A stretch of 64,000 nucleotides of DNA from Oceanobacillus saliphilus (GCF_023522835.1 NZ_JALCZU010000002.1:62001-126000); one strand, 5' to 3'; positions 25,601 to 36,417 are shown, numbered from the stretch's first letter. Program-made: numbers and translations. Notes: generated by a model from the letters alone, not told the origin.

Positions 25601-25629
25601 ATTATAAATTATGTAAGGTTATATGTCAA
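25601..25629 (-). promoter_or_regulatory. Sigma-A promoter of glnRA with overlapping GlnR-like box
   Basis: On the minus strand TTGACA (25629-25624), exactly 17 bases and TATAAT (25606-25601) form a near-perfect promoter. The overlapping TGACA-N7-TTACA differs by one base from the TGTNA-N7-TNACA GlnR/TnrA box. A GlnR box over the -35 region is the known autoregulatory arrangement in B. subtilis. Confidence 0.75.
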
Positions 25630-25693
25630 TCATATGTTAGCTTATCTCACATATAATTTTATGACATCTTCTGACTATAAAGGTGTACCCTTT

Positions 25694-26935
25694 TTATCTT
25701 TTGAGGAAACCTCTTTCCAGTAACATTTTGACAGATTCCCGCAATGCGATTTTGATATGGGCATATGTAAGTCCACCTTGCACAAATGCAGTATACGGTT
25801 CCCTAATCGGCCCATCGGCGGACAACTCGATACTGGCACCTTGTATGAAAGTTCCAGCAGCCATAATGACTTTATCTTCATATCCAGGCATTTCACTCGG
25901 ATATGGGGTCACATAGGAATTCACGGGAGAATTTTGCTGTATCGCCTGGCAAAACGCTATCATTTGATCAGCTTCCTCAAAAGTCACCGACTGGATTAAA
26001 TCTGTACGTTTTTCCATGTACCCTGGAGAGGTGGTAAACCCAGTCAATTCCAGAAATCTTGCTGTTAGTATGGCTCCTTTAAGTGCTTCCCCGACGATAT
26101 GGGGTGCGAGGAAAAATCCCTGATACATTTCTTGAAGCATGTTAAGTGTGGCGCCGGTTTCTTTGCCAAGACCCGGAGCAGTGAGTCGGTTTGCACATTG
26201 GTTAATCAGCTCATGACTACCTACAATATAACCGCCCGCCCTTACGATGCCCCCACCTGGATTTTTAATTAACGAACCAGCGATAATGTCAGCACCAACA
26301 TGAAGCGGTTCCTTAACTTCAACAAATTCTCCATAGCAATTATCGACAAAAATAATGATGTCTTTATTTATTTCTTTAATAAATCGGACCATTTCTCCGA
26401 TTTCATCAATCGTAAAAGATGGTCTGCTATCGTATCCTTTCGAACGCTGGATTCCAATGACCTTCGTTTGCTCATTAATGGAATTTTTAATTTGCGGATA
26501 ATCCACATAACCATCTTCCCTTAACGCAACTTCATGATACTTAATCTGGAAATCACGTAATGAGCCTGTATTGCTTCCACGCTTTCCAATTACTTCCTCT
26601 AACGTATCATAAGGCTTTCCTGTAATATAAATCAGTTCATCATCCGGACGCAAAAGACCGAACAACACTGTCGTAATTGCGTGTGTTCCGGAAACAATCT
26701 GGGGTCTCACCAGTGCGTCCTCACCTCCAAAAACATCCGCATAAACTGCTTCCAATGCTTCTCGTCCTAGATCATCATATCCGTATCCGCTCGTGGACTG
26801 AAAATGGCTGTCACTGATTCTGTTTTTAATAAATGCATCAAGAACTCTTTTCTGGTTTGTTTCCACAATGGTATTTACTAATTGATGCTGTTCTCTGCAA
26901 TCTGATTCAGCCTGGCTTATCAATGTTTCAATCAT
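25694..26935 (-). CDS. ynbB: PLP-dependent YnbB family protein (methionine gamma-lyase-like)
   Basis: 413 residues of an aspartate-aminotransferase-fold PLP enzyme. S-L-I-K-N-P-G-G-G near residue 240 contains the Schiff-base Lys, I-F-V-D-N-C-Y-G-E-F near 210 holds the Asp that contacts the pyridine nitrogen, and S-G-T-H-A-I near 85 binds the cofactor phosphate. B. subtilis YnbB, at the same position before glnR, belongs to the aluminium-resistance/methionine-gamma-lyase family; the substrate is unknown. It begins 7 bases after hflX, so the two are co-transcribed. Confidence 0.93.
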   Translation of the reverse strand: MIETLISQAESDCREQHQLVNTIVETNQKRVLDAFIKNRISDSHFQSTSGYGYDDLGREALEAVYADVFGGEDALVRPQIVSGTHAITTVLFGLLRPDDELIYITGKPYDTLEEVIGKRGSNTGSLRDFQIKYHEVALREDGYVDYPQIKNSINEQTKVIGIQRSKGYDSRPSFTIDEIGEMVRFIKEINKDIIIFVDNCYGEFVEVKEPLHVGADIIAGSLIKNPGGGIVRAGGYIVGSHELINQCANRLTAPGLGKETGATLNMLQEMYQGFFLAPHIVGEALKGAILTARFLELTGFTTSPGYMEKRTDLIQSVTFEEADQMIAFCQAIQQNSPVNSYVTPYPSEMPGYEDKVIMAAGTFIQGASIELSADGPIREPYTAFVQGGLTYAHIKIALRESVKMLLERGFLKR

Positions 26936-26941
26936 GTTAGA

Positions 26942-28180
26942 TTATTGCTCCTTTAGTAAACTGTTCAATGAATGATTTTCTCTAATATAACCACTTATAA
27001 CATAGTTGTTTTCTTCTTCATTAAAAGCCTTATTTTTTATGATTGTTTCTGAACTGATCTTATTAATCAATTTTCCTTCTTCTGGATTCAGAACAATCGT
27101 AAACGAATCCCAATCTTCCTTTAGAATTTCTTCTATCCGCTGCAAAACTGCTTGAATATCATTTTTGTCAAAAGCACTCATCAGCATATAGGGATGATTT
27201 ATTGGAATAAAATCATCCTTTATTAAATCCTTTTTATTGTATAAGGTAAGCATAGGCAGGTTCTGGGCGTCCAGTTCTTCGAGCAGCCGATTGACCGTAT
27301 CTTGCTGCTGTGCCTGATCCGGGTGGGACCCGTCCACCACATGCAACAGAAAATCCGACTCTGTCACCTCTTCCAACGTAGACCGGAATGAAGCGATTAG
27401 CGACGTCGGCAGTTCCTGCAAAAAACCAACTGTATCTGTTACGAGACACTCAAAACCTGAAGACATTCTGATTTTTCTTGTCAGAGGATCCAGTGTTGCG
27501 AATAAAAGGTTTTCCTCCAAAGAATCACTGTTTGTTAGCCGATTAAACAATGTTGATTTCCCTGCATTGGTATAACCAACGATAGCGATTTGGAATACAT
27601 CATTATTATTCCTGCGTTTACGATATTGTTCCCTTTGCTTTACAACCAATTTCAGTCTTCGTTTAATATCATAAATCCGCCTGCTTATATGGCGCTTGTC
27701 CGATTCCAATTTAGTTTCACCAGGTCCCCTTGTCCCAATGCCGCCTCCAAGTCTTGACATTGCAACACCTTGACCATGGAGTCTTGGCAGCATGTATTCC
27801 AATTGGGCAAGCTCAACCTGCAGCTTACCCTCTTTTGTTCTTGCACGCATTGCAAAAATATCTAAAATGAGCTGACTTCTATCAATAATTCTTACACCTA
27901 AATGGTCAGTAAGATTCCTCATTTGACCTGCAGAAAGTTCATCATTTGATATAACAAGATCAATATCCTCTTCATCAATCATTTCTTTTATCTCAGCGAT
28001 TTTACCCTCGCCAATATAAGTAGCAGGATGGATTCTGTTTCTCTTTTGTGTCACGACGAGCTCCACCGTTCCTCCTGCCGTTTTTCCTAATGAAATTAGC
28101 TCCTCCAGGGAAGATTGAAATCGATCTTCCGTTTGATTGTTTCGCTTTACTGCAATGATAAGTATTTTTTCTAGGGACAT
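26942..28180 (-). CDS. hflX: Ribosome-associated GTPase HflX
   Basis: 412 residues. The N-terminal HflX domain (G-K-x-x-E-I, V-I-S-N-D-E-L-S) is followed by a glycine-rich linker (R-L-G-G-G-I-G-T-R-G-P-G-E) and a GTPase domain with G-Y-T-N-A-G-K-S-T, D-T-V-G-F and Y-N-K-K-D. HflX binds the 50S subunit and splits stalled or stress-arrested ribosomes. A good AGAGGT precedes the start. It corresponds to B. subtilis ynbA, in the same order between spoVK and ynbB. Confidence 0.96.
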   Translation of the reverse strand: MSLEKILIIAVKRNNQTEDRFQSSLEELISLGKTAGGTVELVVTQKRNRIHPATYIGEGKIAEIKEMIDEEDIDLVISNDELSAGQMRNLTDHLGVRIIDRSQLILDIFAMRARTKEGKLQVELAQLEYMLPRLHGQGVAMSRLGGGIGTRGPGETKLESDKRHISRRIYDIKRRLKLVVKQREQYRKRRNNNDVFQIAIVGYTNAGKSTLFNRLTNSDSLEENLLFATLDPLTRKIRMSSGFECLVTDTVGFLQELPTSLIASFRSTLEEVTESDFLLHVVDGSHPDQAQQQDTVNRLLEELDAQNLPMLTLYNKKDLIKDDFIPINHPYMLMSAFDKNDIQAVLQRIEEILKEDWDSFTIVLNPEEGKLINKISSETIIKNKAFNEEENNYVISGYIRENHSLNSLLKEQ

Positions 28181-28321
28181 GGACAGACCTCTTTCTATAT
28201 TGCATTCTAAAGACGTTATGAAACGAAAGTCCTAAAGTTCCATTCCTTCATCTAATGCGATTTATGCCACATTTAAGCTTAAGCTAATCATAACAAATAA
28301 TGCTTTTGAAATAAAATAACA

Positions 28322-29254
28322 CTAACTATTCGTCCGGTCGCGGTCAAGCTGCAAGTCATTTCCTGTCAATAGAACAAGGTCTTTGGAAGAATAGCTGTTT
28401 TGTTTTAAGAGTCTTACAGCATGCATACGTATCGCCCGCTCAATAACATTCCTCACATACCTTGCATTGGAGAAGTTCCTTGATTTATGCTGTACCTTCT
28501 TGTAAAGATGATTTCTTAGCTCCCATTCCGCTTCCTTTGACAAATTATATTCTCTCTCCGCAGCCATTCGATTAGCAATTTCCATCAACTGGTCAACTTC
28601 ATAATCATCAAATTCCAAAATAAAAGGAAAACGTGACTCCAATCCGGGATTAAATGTCAAAAAACGATTCATCTCAGACGGATAACCAGCAAGTATAAGG
28701 ACAAAATCTTCATGATTATCTTCCATATGTTTGACAAGTGTATCAATCGCTTCTTTTCCGAAATCTTTTTCCCCACCCCTAGCCAAGGAATAGGCTTCAT
28801 CGATAAATAGAATTCCCCCCATTGCCTTTTGGATAATGGCGCGGGTTTTTTGCGCTGTTTGACCTATATATTCCCCAACCAAATCAGCTCTTTCCGCTTC
28901 GATAAAATGACCTTTGGAAAGAATGTTCATTTCATAATAAATGCTGGCCAGCTTCCTTGCTACAGTAGTCTTCCCGGTACCTGGATTTCCTTTAAAAAGC
29001 ATATGGAGCACCTGTTTGGAATCTTTTAAACCCATCTCTTTACGCTTTTCGTTTATTAAGAGGCTTGCGTAAATCTCTTTTATCGAGTTTTTCAAATTAG
29101 TCATACCTACAAATGAAGAAAATTCATGATCAATATGTTTGAATGGACTGTTTTCAGTAGAGTGAACCTTGCTTTTTTGCTGAAAATCAACATTCTCGCG
29201 TTCTTGTAATACAATATTGATTTTCCCATTCTTATATCCATGAACCTGTGCCAT
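28322..29254 (-). CDS. spoVK: Stage V sporulation protein K, AAA+ ATPase
   Basis: 310 residues, close to the 322 of B. subtilis SpoVK. It is a CbxX/CfxQ-type AAA+ ATPase with Walker A F-K-G-N-P-G-T-G-K-T-T near residue 92, Walker B I-L-F-I-D-E-A-Y and sensor 1 I-L-A-G-Y. SpoVK is required for spore maturation in the mother cell, by an unknown mechanism. ATG 29254 with GAGGGGTG is preferred to the in-frame ATG at 29272. The position next to hflX is conserved. Confidence 0.94.
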   Translation of the reverse strand: MAQVHGYKNGKINIVLQERENVDFQQKSKVHSTENSPFKHIDHEFSSFVGMTNLKNSIKEIYASLLINEKRKEMGLKDSKQVLHMLFKGNPGTGKTTVARKLASIYYEMNILSKGHFIEAERADLVGEYIGQTAQKTRAIIQKAMGGILFIDEAYSLARGGEKDFGKEAIDTLVKHMEDNHEDFVLILAGYPSEMNRFLTFNPGLESRFPFILEFDDYEVDQLMEIANRMAAEREYNLSKEAEWELRNHLYKKVQHKSRNFSNARYVRNVIERAIRMHAVRLLKQNSYSSKDLVLLTGNDLQLDRDRTNS

Positions 29255-29533
29255 TATAAAATCACCCCTCATTCTTCCACAGTATACGCAAAAGCCTATA
29301 AAGGGGTGACAAATGCCCAGGTGTAAAAATCATTTCTAGTTTATGTAATTTACTCTACTGTCGCATAGTGATATTGACAAATAAACCTTGGTAAAATTAG
29401 GCGGTTTGGAAATACACTGCATAAGTTGACTTTGAATTAACGCTTAGGCTTCAGCGCAGTTGATATAAAATGCGACATAACTTCAATGTTAAATGTAAAG
29501 CACTTGTAATGGAAAATAGTTTTTCAGGCAACC

Positions 29534-29650
29534 GCAGCCCGTATACACTTCGCTTTCCACGGGCGGCTGGTGAGCCCCTTCAAGAATCACGCATTTCAGT
29601 GTCTCACCTATGCCTTTCCTCCCGTTGGAGTCTACGTGTATACGGGCTGC
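29534..29650. repeat. Palindromic repeat element, copy 1
   Basis: A 117-bp unit bounded by a perfect 15-bp inverted repeat (29534-29548 and 29636-29650). Inside lie CGCTTTCC, GGGCGGCTGGTGAGCC, GTCTCACC, ATGCC and CTCCCG..GGAGTC in fixed order, with GGTGAG and CTCACC forming an inner stem. The core matches copy 2 read on the opposite strand. The short open frame across it has no ribosome site and is not a gene. Confidence 0.85.
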
Positions 29651-29830
29651 TGATATGGTAGTTCTTTCAAAAAAGAAATCTCAACAAGAACGATTGAAGC
29701 TTTTGGATCTACTTTAATTGAATCCAGCATTTTTATAACAAGCTTAAAGATCTATTGAATCATTACCTTCACTATTCCTATATTGCTTTAGGCGGACGCG
29801 TAGGAGTAATTGGCAGCAATCTTCTAACCA
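29651..29830. other. Non-coding spacer between the two repeat copies
   Basis: This 180-base stretch and the flanks 29280-29533 and 29949-30140 hold no open frame with a ribosome site on either strand. In B. subtilis the interval between spoVK and hfq holds ymzC, ymzA, the nrdIEF genes, ymaB and cwlC. None is recognisable here. Confidence 0.7.
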
Positions 29831-29948
29831 GCTCTGGGGAATAAACGGAGACTTCTGCGGGAGCAGAGGCATCGGTGAGACAGCGCAGCGCTTTAGCGCA
29901 AGTTGGCTCACCAGCCGCCCGCGAAAAGCGTAGTTTATTCCCCAGAGC
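29831..29948. repeat. Palindromic repeat element, copy 2 (inverted)
   Basis: A 118-bp unit bounded by a perfect 16-bp inverted repeat (29831-29846 and 29933-29948). Read on the minus strand it has the same core as copy 1: CGCTTTTCGCGGGCGGC, TGGTGAGCC, GTCTCACC, ATGCC and CTCCCG..AGTCTCC. The outer arms (CTCTGGGGAATAAAC here, GCAGCCCGTATACAC in copy 1) are unrelated in sequence, yet each is self-complementary. Confidence 0.85.
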
Positions 29949-30143
29949 GGTAGCCGAAGCTACTTATCCCGCGTCGCAGCTTATATCAAACCCAATTGTA
30001 ATTAATTAAGTTACTTCGGAGTTCACAAAAAATGCTTAGCAGATAAAGCAATAATTACGAGAACCAGCCTTATTTTATTAAAATGCAGAGCGATTATGGC
30101 CTCCTAGGTTTAACCTATTATACTGGTGCGAAAGTTTAATCAT

Positions 30144-30172
30144 TTAAAAACGGACGCTCTATAAGCGCCCGT
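30144..30172 (-). terminator. Rho-independent terminator of hfq
   Basis: ACGGGCGCT pairs with AGCGTCCGT around a short loop on the minus strand and is followed by TTTTAAATG. It lies right after the hfq stop. Confidence 0.8.
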
Positions 30173-30181
30173 GTTATATAA

Positions 30182-30406
30182 TTATTCTTTTTCAAGAGTT
30201 ACGTTTTTAACCGGTGCAAATGTTGAAATAGCATGTTTAAAAATAAGCTGCTGTTTTCCATCTGTTTCCAGTAAGATTGTAAAATTATCAAAAGCTTTCA
30301 CAATACCCCTTAATTGAAATCCATTTGTCAAAAAGACAGTAACCGAGATATGATTTTTTCTTAATTGGTTTAAATACTGGTCCTGGATATTTACTGTTTG
30401 AGCCAT
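30182..30406 (-). CDS. hfq: RNA chaperone Hfq
   Basis: 74 residues, the usual Firmicute length. The Sm1 motif lies around [11 protein letters not shown], and Sm2 is I-F-K-H-A-I-S-T (B. subtilis: Y-K-H-A-I-S-T). It forms a hexamer that binds small RNAs and mRNAs. It is downstream of miaA, as in most bacteria, with a 46-base gap and a terminator just after it. GAGGAACG lies before the ATG. Confidence 0.97.
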   Translation of the reverse strand: MAQTVNIQDQYLNQLRKNHISVTVFLTNGFQLRGIVKAFDNFTILLETDGKQQLIFKHAISTFAPVKNVTLEKE

Positions 30407-30452
30407 TACTACGTTCCTCCTCTTTTCTATCTGTATTAAAGTAATTCTACCA

Positions 30453-31382
30453 TTATTTCAAAATTCCTGCTAAATCTTCAAAAATAATTCCAAATTTTTC
30501 ATTAATTGTCTCAGGTGTTACGGAATACCAGGTTACATCCATTTTATTTTTGAACCAGGTAAACTGCCTTTTGGCATATCTTCTTGAGTTACGTTTTAAT
30601 AATTCAATTGTTTCATCAAGGCTTTGCACGCCTTCAAAATAGGGAATGAACTCCTTATACCCAATCGCTTTCATCGATGGACATGCATGATATCCTTTTT
30701 CATACAAATCTCTGACTTCTTCTAATAAACCTTCCGCCATCATGACATCTACGCGTTCATTAATTCGATTATATAGGAGGTCCCTATCCATTTCCAATCC
30801 AAGTAACATCGGTTCATAAGGGGATTCGATCGTTTGGGCTTTCTGATACTCCGTCATTGTCTTTCCAGTTGATTCATAGATTTCAAGCGCACGGATTACT
30901 CGCCTGTGATTGTTCGGGTGTATTTTATTAGCCTGTTCAGGGTCAATCTTCACCAAACGGTTATATAAGGGCATTATTCCACTAGAGGCAATGCTTTCCT
31001 CCATTTCCCTCGTTAAATCATGATCCCTTTTCATTGTGGAGAAATTATAATCATAAAGTGTGGACTGGATGTAAAGACCACTTCCACCAACAATAATCGG
31101 CAGTTTGCCACGTGATGTAATTTCAGTTATGTATGTTTGTACATTTTCTTTGAAATCAGCAGCAGAGAACTCCTCATTCGGATCTCTGATATCAATCATA
31201 TGATGCTCAATCCCCTGCATCTCAACCGGTTTGATCTTTGCTGTCCCTATATCAAATCCTTTGTATACTTGCATGGAATCCCCACTGATGATTTCACCAT
31301 TGAATCGTTTTGCAAGCTCAATGCTCAGTTTTGTTTTTCCGACAGCGGTTGGTCCCACAATAGCAATTACTTTTTTTTTCAT
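30453..31382 (-). CDS. miaA: tRNA dimethylallyltransferase
   Basis: 309 residues. P-loop [10 protein letters not shown] near residue 10, then S-G-D-S-M-Q-V-Y near 35 and D-I-R-D-P near 70. It transfers dimethylallyl to N6 of A37 in tRNAs reading UNN codons, giving the substrate of MiaB, which is also encoded in this window. The ribosome site (GGGGAAT) is distant. The gene pair miaA-hfq is conserved. Confidence 0.97.
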   Translation of the reverse strand: MKKKVIAIVGPTAVGKTKLSIELAKRFNGEIISGDSMQVYKGFDIGTAKIKPVEMQGIEHHMIDIRDPNEEFSAADFKENVQTYITEITSRGKLPIIVGGSGLYIQSTLYDYNFSTMKRDHDLTREMEESIASSGIMPLYNRLVKIDPEQANKIHPNNHRRVIRALEIYESTGKTMTEYQKAQTIESPYEPMLLGLEMDRDLLYNRINERVDVMMAEGLLEEVRDLYEKGYHACPSMKAIGYKEFIPYFEGVQSLDETIELLKRNSRRYAKRQFTWFKNKMDVTWYSVTPETINEKFGIIFEDLAGILK

Positions 31383-31410
31383 TAGTTTAGTATTCCCCTA
31401 TATCTCTTTT

Positions 31411-31869
31411 TTATTCATATGCAGAATACGCTTTTAACATCCAAATATCCTTCTCGAGACTTCCCTTTAGATTTGTGAGCATATCTGCAGTCGGGTCATC
31501 TTTTGCTTCATCAGCAAGTGGAATTCCCAATTTATTGATTTCTGAAACGATTTGTTCAAAGTCCTGTAACAGCTGTGCGATGATTTCCATCTCCTTATCA
31601 TCGGCATTCGCTTCCTCCAAGGTGGATTCCTTTAGATATTTACGCATCGTTGCAAGTGGTTTACCATTAATCATTAAGATTCTCTCGGCTATTTGATCGA
31701 GGTCTGCTGCGAAACGAGTATACATTTCTTCAAATTTTTCATGCAGAATGAAGAAGTTCCTGCCTTGTACAAACCAGTGATAGCGATGTAATTTAACATA
31801 CAAAACAAAGTAATTGGAAAGCATTTGATTTAAAAAATTGATCAGTTTCTGGTTATCCAATTTCCACAC
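31411..31869 (-). CDS. Dps-family mini-ferritin
   Basis: 152 residues of a four-helix Dps/Flp protein. The inter-subunit ferroxidase ligands fall at the family positions: H31 and H43, E47, D58 and E62 (H-W-F-V-Q-G, L-H-E-K-F-E-E, D-L-D-Q-I-A-E-R). It forms a dodecamer that oxidises Fe2+ with peroxide and stores it, protecting DNA. There is no Lys-rich N-terminal tail, so DNA binding may be weak. It sits alone between mutL and miaA, unlike B. subtilis mrgA or dps. No PerR box was confidently seen. Confidence 0.93.
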   Translation of the reverse strand: MWKLDNQKLINFLNQMLSNYFVLYVKLHRYHWFVQGRNFFILHEKFEEMYTRFAADLDQIAERILMINGKPLATMRKYLKESTLEEANADDKEMEIIAQLLQDFEQIVSEINKLGIPLADEAKDDPTADMLTNLKGSLEKDIWMLKAYSAYE

Positions 31870-31963
31870 CTCGCATTTTTAAAACGAAAAAGATATTTTC
31901 AACCGTATATCCCTATCGTTTATAGAACTATTTTCGGCGGTATATGGAAATTTTATACATCTA

Positions 31964-33817
31964 TTACATAATCCGTTTGAACATTTTTTCCAGTTCATAT
32001 GTGGAGAAATGGACAATGATCGGTCTTCCGTGCGGACATGTAAATGGGTCCGTTGTTTTGCGTAAATCCTCCAGTAATCGAAACATCTCATCCTGATTCA
32101 AATAATGGTTTGCTTTAATCGAACGTTTACAGGACATTAGGATTGCAGCTTCCTCCCTGATTGATTCCACATTCACTTTTTCCTCATTCATAATCTGATC
32201 AATCATTTCCCGGATTACTTCCTCCTCGAATCCGGTTGGAAACCAGTTTGGATGGGACCGAATAATATAGGTCTGATTACCGAATTGCTCCAAATATAAA
32301 CCTACTTTTTCAAGATCTTCCTTATATTCTTCAATAAAAAGTGACTCCTGTTTGGAAAACTCAAACGTCATCGGCAATAGCAGTTCTTGAGATTCATTGG
32401 TTGGTCTACCTAGCTTTTCCTTGAAAAATTCATATTTGATTCGTTCCTGTGCAGCATGCTGGTCAACCATATAAAGGCCATTTTCATTTTGTGCCATGAT
32501 ATAAGTACCTTGCAGCTGTCCAATCGGATACAAGGTAGGTACACGGGGTTTAGCCATTTCCTCCGGTAGATCTGATTGAGCTTGTACATTGGCCATCTCA
32601 TTATTTCCGCTGATGGAAGGAGTTGTTTCTTCTGTGATACTTCCACTATCATCAGAAGCAGGAATTTCACTCCACTGAACTGTATTATCACCTGTATCCT
32701 CATGAATCACGTTATGATTTTCCTGCCATCCTTCCCCTTCAAATGAGTCTTTCTTGATTGGTCTATCAAAGTCCAATGTATTCTGAAATGTTTTTTCTTT
32801 TAGTTTCGGTTTTTGTTCCAGTTCAGGGATCAGAGTAATTTCCCGAAATTTTGTTTTAATTGTTCGTTCGATGGCTGCATACAATTCCCTGTCCTTGCTG
32901 AAGCGGACTTCGAGCTTTGCCGGATGTACATTGACATCCACCAGTATGGGGTCCATATCAATAGCGAGAACGACAATGGGTGACCGTCCAATTGGCAGCA
33001 GTGTATGATACCCGCGAAGGATTGCTTGGGTCAATGCAACATTTCTAATATAGCGGCCATTGATAATGGTAGATACATATGCCCTCGACGCCCTTGTGAT
33101 TTCTGGCTTGGCAATGTAGCCCTCAATTGAAAAATCAAGGGTTTTATGTTTTACCGGCAACATCTTTTTAGCTACATTCATTCCGTAGATTTGTGAGATG
33201 ACCTGCAACAAATCTCCAGTGCCTGACGTTTTAAATAAGCCTTTTCCATTATGTGTCGCCTCAAATCGTATTTCCGGATGAGAGAGAGCCATCCTGTTCA
33301 GAAGATCGGTGACATGGCCTAATTCCGTGTTCAGGCTTTTCATATATTTTAGTCTGGCGGGTGTATTGAAGAAAAGATCTTCAACAGTAATCTCCGTTCC
33401 CTTTCTCGCATCACTTTTCTTTTTCTCGAGTACTTTTCCACCTTCCAAAGATAAATAGGTACCAGCACTGTCACCTTGGGACGTCTTGATTGTCAGTCGG
33501 CTTACAGATGCGATACTTGCTAATGCTTCTCCTCGGAACCCCAGTGTCCTTATATGAAATAAATCTGTTTCATTTCTAATTTTACTTGTTGCATGCCTCA
33601 GAAAAGCTTTATCCGTATCCTCTTCTGACAGACCATCACCATTATCTGTGATCCTGATGGACTGTAATCCAGCTTCTGCGATGTCAATTTTAATCCACGT
33701 ACTGTTTGCATCAATACTATTCTCGACAAGTTCCTTTACTACAGATGAGGGGCGTTCAACAACTTCCCCAGCAGCTATTTTATTTGCCAGCGCATCTGAC
33801 ATCTGAATGATACTCAT
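31964..33817 (-). CDS. mutL: DNA mismatch repair protein MutL
   Basis: 617 residues. The N-terminal GHKL ATPase shows [14 protein letters not shown] and G-F-R-G-E-A-L. A variable linker (about 345-425) leads to the C-terminal dimerisation and endonuclease domain with [12 protein letters not shown] near 455, the metal-binding nicking motif of MutH-less bacteria. C-M-S-C-K and C-P-H-G-R-P near the end add zinc ligands. It is 24 bases after mutS and co-transcribed. Confidence 0.98.
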   Translation of the reverse strand: MSIIQMSDALANKIAAGEVVERPSSVVKELVENSIDANSTWIKIDIAEAGLQSIRITDNGDGLSEEDTDKAFLRHATSKIRNETDLFHIRTLGFRGEALASIASVSRLTIKTSQGDSAGTYLSLEGGKVLEKKKSDARKGTEITVEDLFFNTPARLKYMKSLNTELGHVTDLLNRMALSHPEIRFEATHNGKGLFKTSGTGDLLQVISQIYGMNVAKKMLPVKHKTLDFSIEGYIAKPEITRASRAYVSTIINGRYIRNVALTQAILRGYHTLLPIGRSPIVVLAIDMDPILVDVNVHPAKLEVRFSKDRELYAAIERTIKTKFREITLIPELEQKPKLKEKTFQNTLDFDRPIKKDSFEGEGWQENHNVIHEDTGDNTVQWSEIPASDDSGSITEETTPSISGNNEMANVQAQSDLPEEMAKPRVPTLYPIGQLQGTYIMAQNENGLYMVDQHAAQERIKYEFFKEKLGRPTNESQELLLPMTFEFSKQESLFIEEYKEDLEKVGLYLEQFGNQTYIIRSHPNWFPTGFEEEVIREMIDQIMNEEKVNVESIREEAAILMSCKRSIKANHYLNQDEMFRLLEDLRKTTDPFTCPHGRPIIVHFSTYELEKMFKRIM

Positions 33818-33840
33818 GCAAACAATCCCTTCCTTTCATA

Positions 33841-36417
33841 CTAATGCTTTATCCGTTTCTGAAGACGGTATAATTCATTCATAGCTTCCATTGGAGTCAT
33901 CTCGAATAAATTCATTTCCTTCAGATCGTTAATTACTTTTTCATTATTGGCTGGTTGCTTTTCATTCTTTACCTTTTTACTTTCATCGACAAAGAAGGAC
34001 AGCTGACCCGCTTCTATTTTGTCAGTAATCGGTGCGGGTTTATCATCATTTTCCAATTGCTTCAGAATTTCCGCTGCCCTTTCGATCAAAGCGTCTGGAA
34101 GTTCAGCAAGTTTTGCGACATGGATACCATAACTCTGATCCGCTGCACCTTCTTTAATTTGATGTAAAAAAACGACATTTCCTTCATGTTCTTCCGCTCG
34201 GACATGAATGTTCTTTAAATTGGATAACGTGTCCTCCAATGCCGTCAACTCATGATAATGGGTTGAAAATAGAGTCTTGGCATGAATATTATTATGAATA
34301 TACTCTACAATAGCCTGTGCCAGTGCCATCCCATCATATGTGCTTGTCCCACGGCCTATTTCATCAAGTAAAATAAGACTTCGGTCTGTTGCATTCGCAA
34401 TCGCATGATTTGCTTCAAGCATTTCGACCATAAATGTACTTTGCCCGGAAACAAGGTCATCTGCTGCACCGATACGGGTAAAGATTTGATCAAATATAAT
34501 CAATTCCGCTTCATCACACGGGACAAAGCAGCCAATCTGACCCATAATTACCGTTAAAGCGAGTTGCCTCATATACGTACTCTTCCCTGACATATTTGGA
34601 CCGGTAATCAGTAATATATTTTTGTTCTCATCCAGGACAATATCATTCGGCACAAACGATCCATCTCTCATCACTTGTTCAACAACAGGATGACGCCCAT
34701 TTTTTATATTTAATTTGCTTTTCACAAATTGTGGCCGCTTATAATTGTTTGCTTCACTGACTGTAGCGAACCCTTGCAATACATCAACCTTGCTAACAAC
34801 ATCAGCAAGGTGCTGTAACTCGGGAATATGTTCCTTTATCTTCTCTCTAACTTCAATAAACAGCTTGTATTCGAGATCCACACTTTTTTCCTCTGCTTCC
34901 AGAATAAGTTCTTCTTTTTCTTTCAGTTCCGGAGTAATGTAGCGTTCGGCATTGGTCAGCGTTTGTTTTCGTTCGTATCTTCCTTCAGGTAATAAATGAA
35001 GATTTGCTTTTGTTACCTCAATATAATAGCCAAAGACACGATTAAATCCGATCTTTAACGTTTTAATATTTGTTTCTCTTTTTTCTTTTTGTTCAAGTTC
35101 AGCTATCCATTTTTTCCCATTTTTAGTTGCAAACCTATACTTATCCAACTGCTCATTATAGCCATCTTTTATAATGGCTCCTTCTTTTATCGAAATTGGA
35201 GGCTCTTCTACAAGACTCTCATCTAGTAAATCTACAACATGCGCTGGTGAATACAGCTCATCTGCCAATCTGCTTATTTCTTTCGAGCCAAATTGATTTA
35301 ATGTACGCTTCAGATCGGGAATTCTCTGTAAGGAATGTTTTAACTGGATTAAATCTCTTGCATTCACGTTTCCGAAAGCGATTCTCCCGGCCAAACGTTC
35401 TAAATCGTAGACTGACTTTAAAATTTCACGTAACGTATCTCTCTCCATAAAACCATGATAGAAACCTTCCACTGCCTGAAGACGCTCTTCAATCAGTTTT
35501 TCATTGAGCAACGGCCTTTCCAGCCACTTTTTCAGCATACGGGAACCCATCGCTGTAGCTGTTTTGTCTAGAACCCATAATAAGCTCCCATGTTTTCCTT
35601 TTTTGATAATGGTTTCTGTAAGCTCCAAATTTCGTTTAGAATACATATCTAATGATAAATATTGATTAAGTTGAATGACCTCTGCCTTTTGAAGGTGATC
35701 AAGTGACCGTTTCTGTGTAAGCTGAATATAATTTAGCAGTCGGCTGAAGGCCTTCATGAGGCGTTCATCGTTCAGGTTCTCACTCAAGCCACGAAATTCA
35801 GCATGAAAGGTTACTTCATCCTGATAGGATAGTGTCACATTCAAACGTTCCTGCAGTTGCAACTGCAGCTCATCCGGGAGATTGGAAGAAATAACAATTT
35901 CTTTTATCGGCTGATTGTATAACTCATGGATGACTGCATCCCATCCATGGTTTATCAGTGTTAAGTGATTCTCACCGGTTGACAAGTCATTATAGACAAT
36001 TACATAGGAACCATCGTTAAAATGGGAAAGGCTCGCAATGTAGTTATTCTCACTCTCTTTTAACATATTGCTTTCCATTACTGTACCGGGCGTAATTAGC
36101 TGAACAACTTCCCTCTTGACAACTCCCTTTGCAGTTTTAGGATCTTCCACCTGCTCACAAATTGCTACTTTATAACCTTTTTCAATTAATGTCTTTATGT
36201 AATTTTCAGCAGAGTGATAAGGTATCCCACACATCGGTATCGGATCACCTTTTGATCCCCCTCGTTTAGTTAGCGTGATTTCCAGTTCTCTTGAAGCATT
36301 AATTGCATCATCATAAAACATTTCATAGAAATCACCTAATCGGTAAAATAGAAATGCGTCTTTGTATTCCGCTTTGATTTTTATGTATTGTTCCATCATT
36401 GGTGTAAGCTTCGTCAT
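33841..36417 (-). CDS. mutS: DNA mismatch repair protein MutS
   Basis: 858 residues. The mismatch-recognition domain has the Phe-x-Glu wedge in [11 protein letters not shown] near 26-36. Walker A is [10 protein letters not shown] near 606, and D-E-I-G-R-G-T-S and T-H-Y-H-E-L follow. It recognises mispairs and recruits MutL. The end carries a beta-clamp-like Q-L-S-F-F region near residue 805. The promoter is presumably in the gap after the cotE terminators. Confidence 0.98.
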   Translation of the reverse strand: MTKLTPMMEQYIKIKAEYKDAFLFYRLGDFYEMFYDDAINASRELEITLTKRGGSKGDPIPMCGIPYHSAENYIKTLIEKGYKVAICEQVEDPKTAKGVVKREVVQLITPGTVMESNMLKESENNYIASLSHFNDGSYVIVYNDLSTGENHLTLINHGWDAVIHELYNQPIKEIVISSNLPDELQLQLQERLNVTLSYQDEVTFHAEFRGLSENLNDERLMKAFSRLLNYIQLTQKRSLDHLQKAEVIQLNQYLSLDMYSKRNLELTETIIKKGKHGSLLWVLDKTATAMGSRMLKKWLERPLLNEKLIEERLQAVEGFYHGFMERDTLREILKSVYDLERLAGRIAFGNVNARDLIQLKHSLQRIPDLKRTLNQFGSKEISRLADELYSPAHVVDLLDESLVEEPPISIKEGAIIKDGYNEQLDKYRFATKNGKKWIAELEQKEKRETNIKTLKIGFNRVFGYYIEVTKANLHLLPEGRYERKQTLTNAERYITPELKEKEELILEAEEKSVDLEYKLFIEVREKIKEHIPELQHLADVVSKVDVLQGFATVSEANNYKRPQFVKSKLNIKNGRHPVVEQVMRDGSFVPNDIVLDENKNILLITGPNMSGKSTYMRQLALTVIMGQIGCFVPCDEAELIIFDQIFTRIGAADDLVSGQSTFMVEMLEANHAIANATDRSLILLDEIGRGTSTYDGMALAQAIVEYIHNNIHAKTLFSTHYHELTALEDTLSNLKNIHVRAEEHEGNVVFLHQIKEGAADQSYGIHVAKLAELPDALIERAAEILKQLENDDKPAPITDKIEAGQLSFFVDESKKVKNEKQPANNEKVINDLKEMNLFEMTPMEAMNELYRLQKRIKH

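Noticed and set aside
29470-29661. 63-codon plus-strand frame
   Set aside because: It runs through repeat copy 1; the palindrome explains it, and there is no ribosome site.
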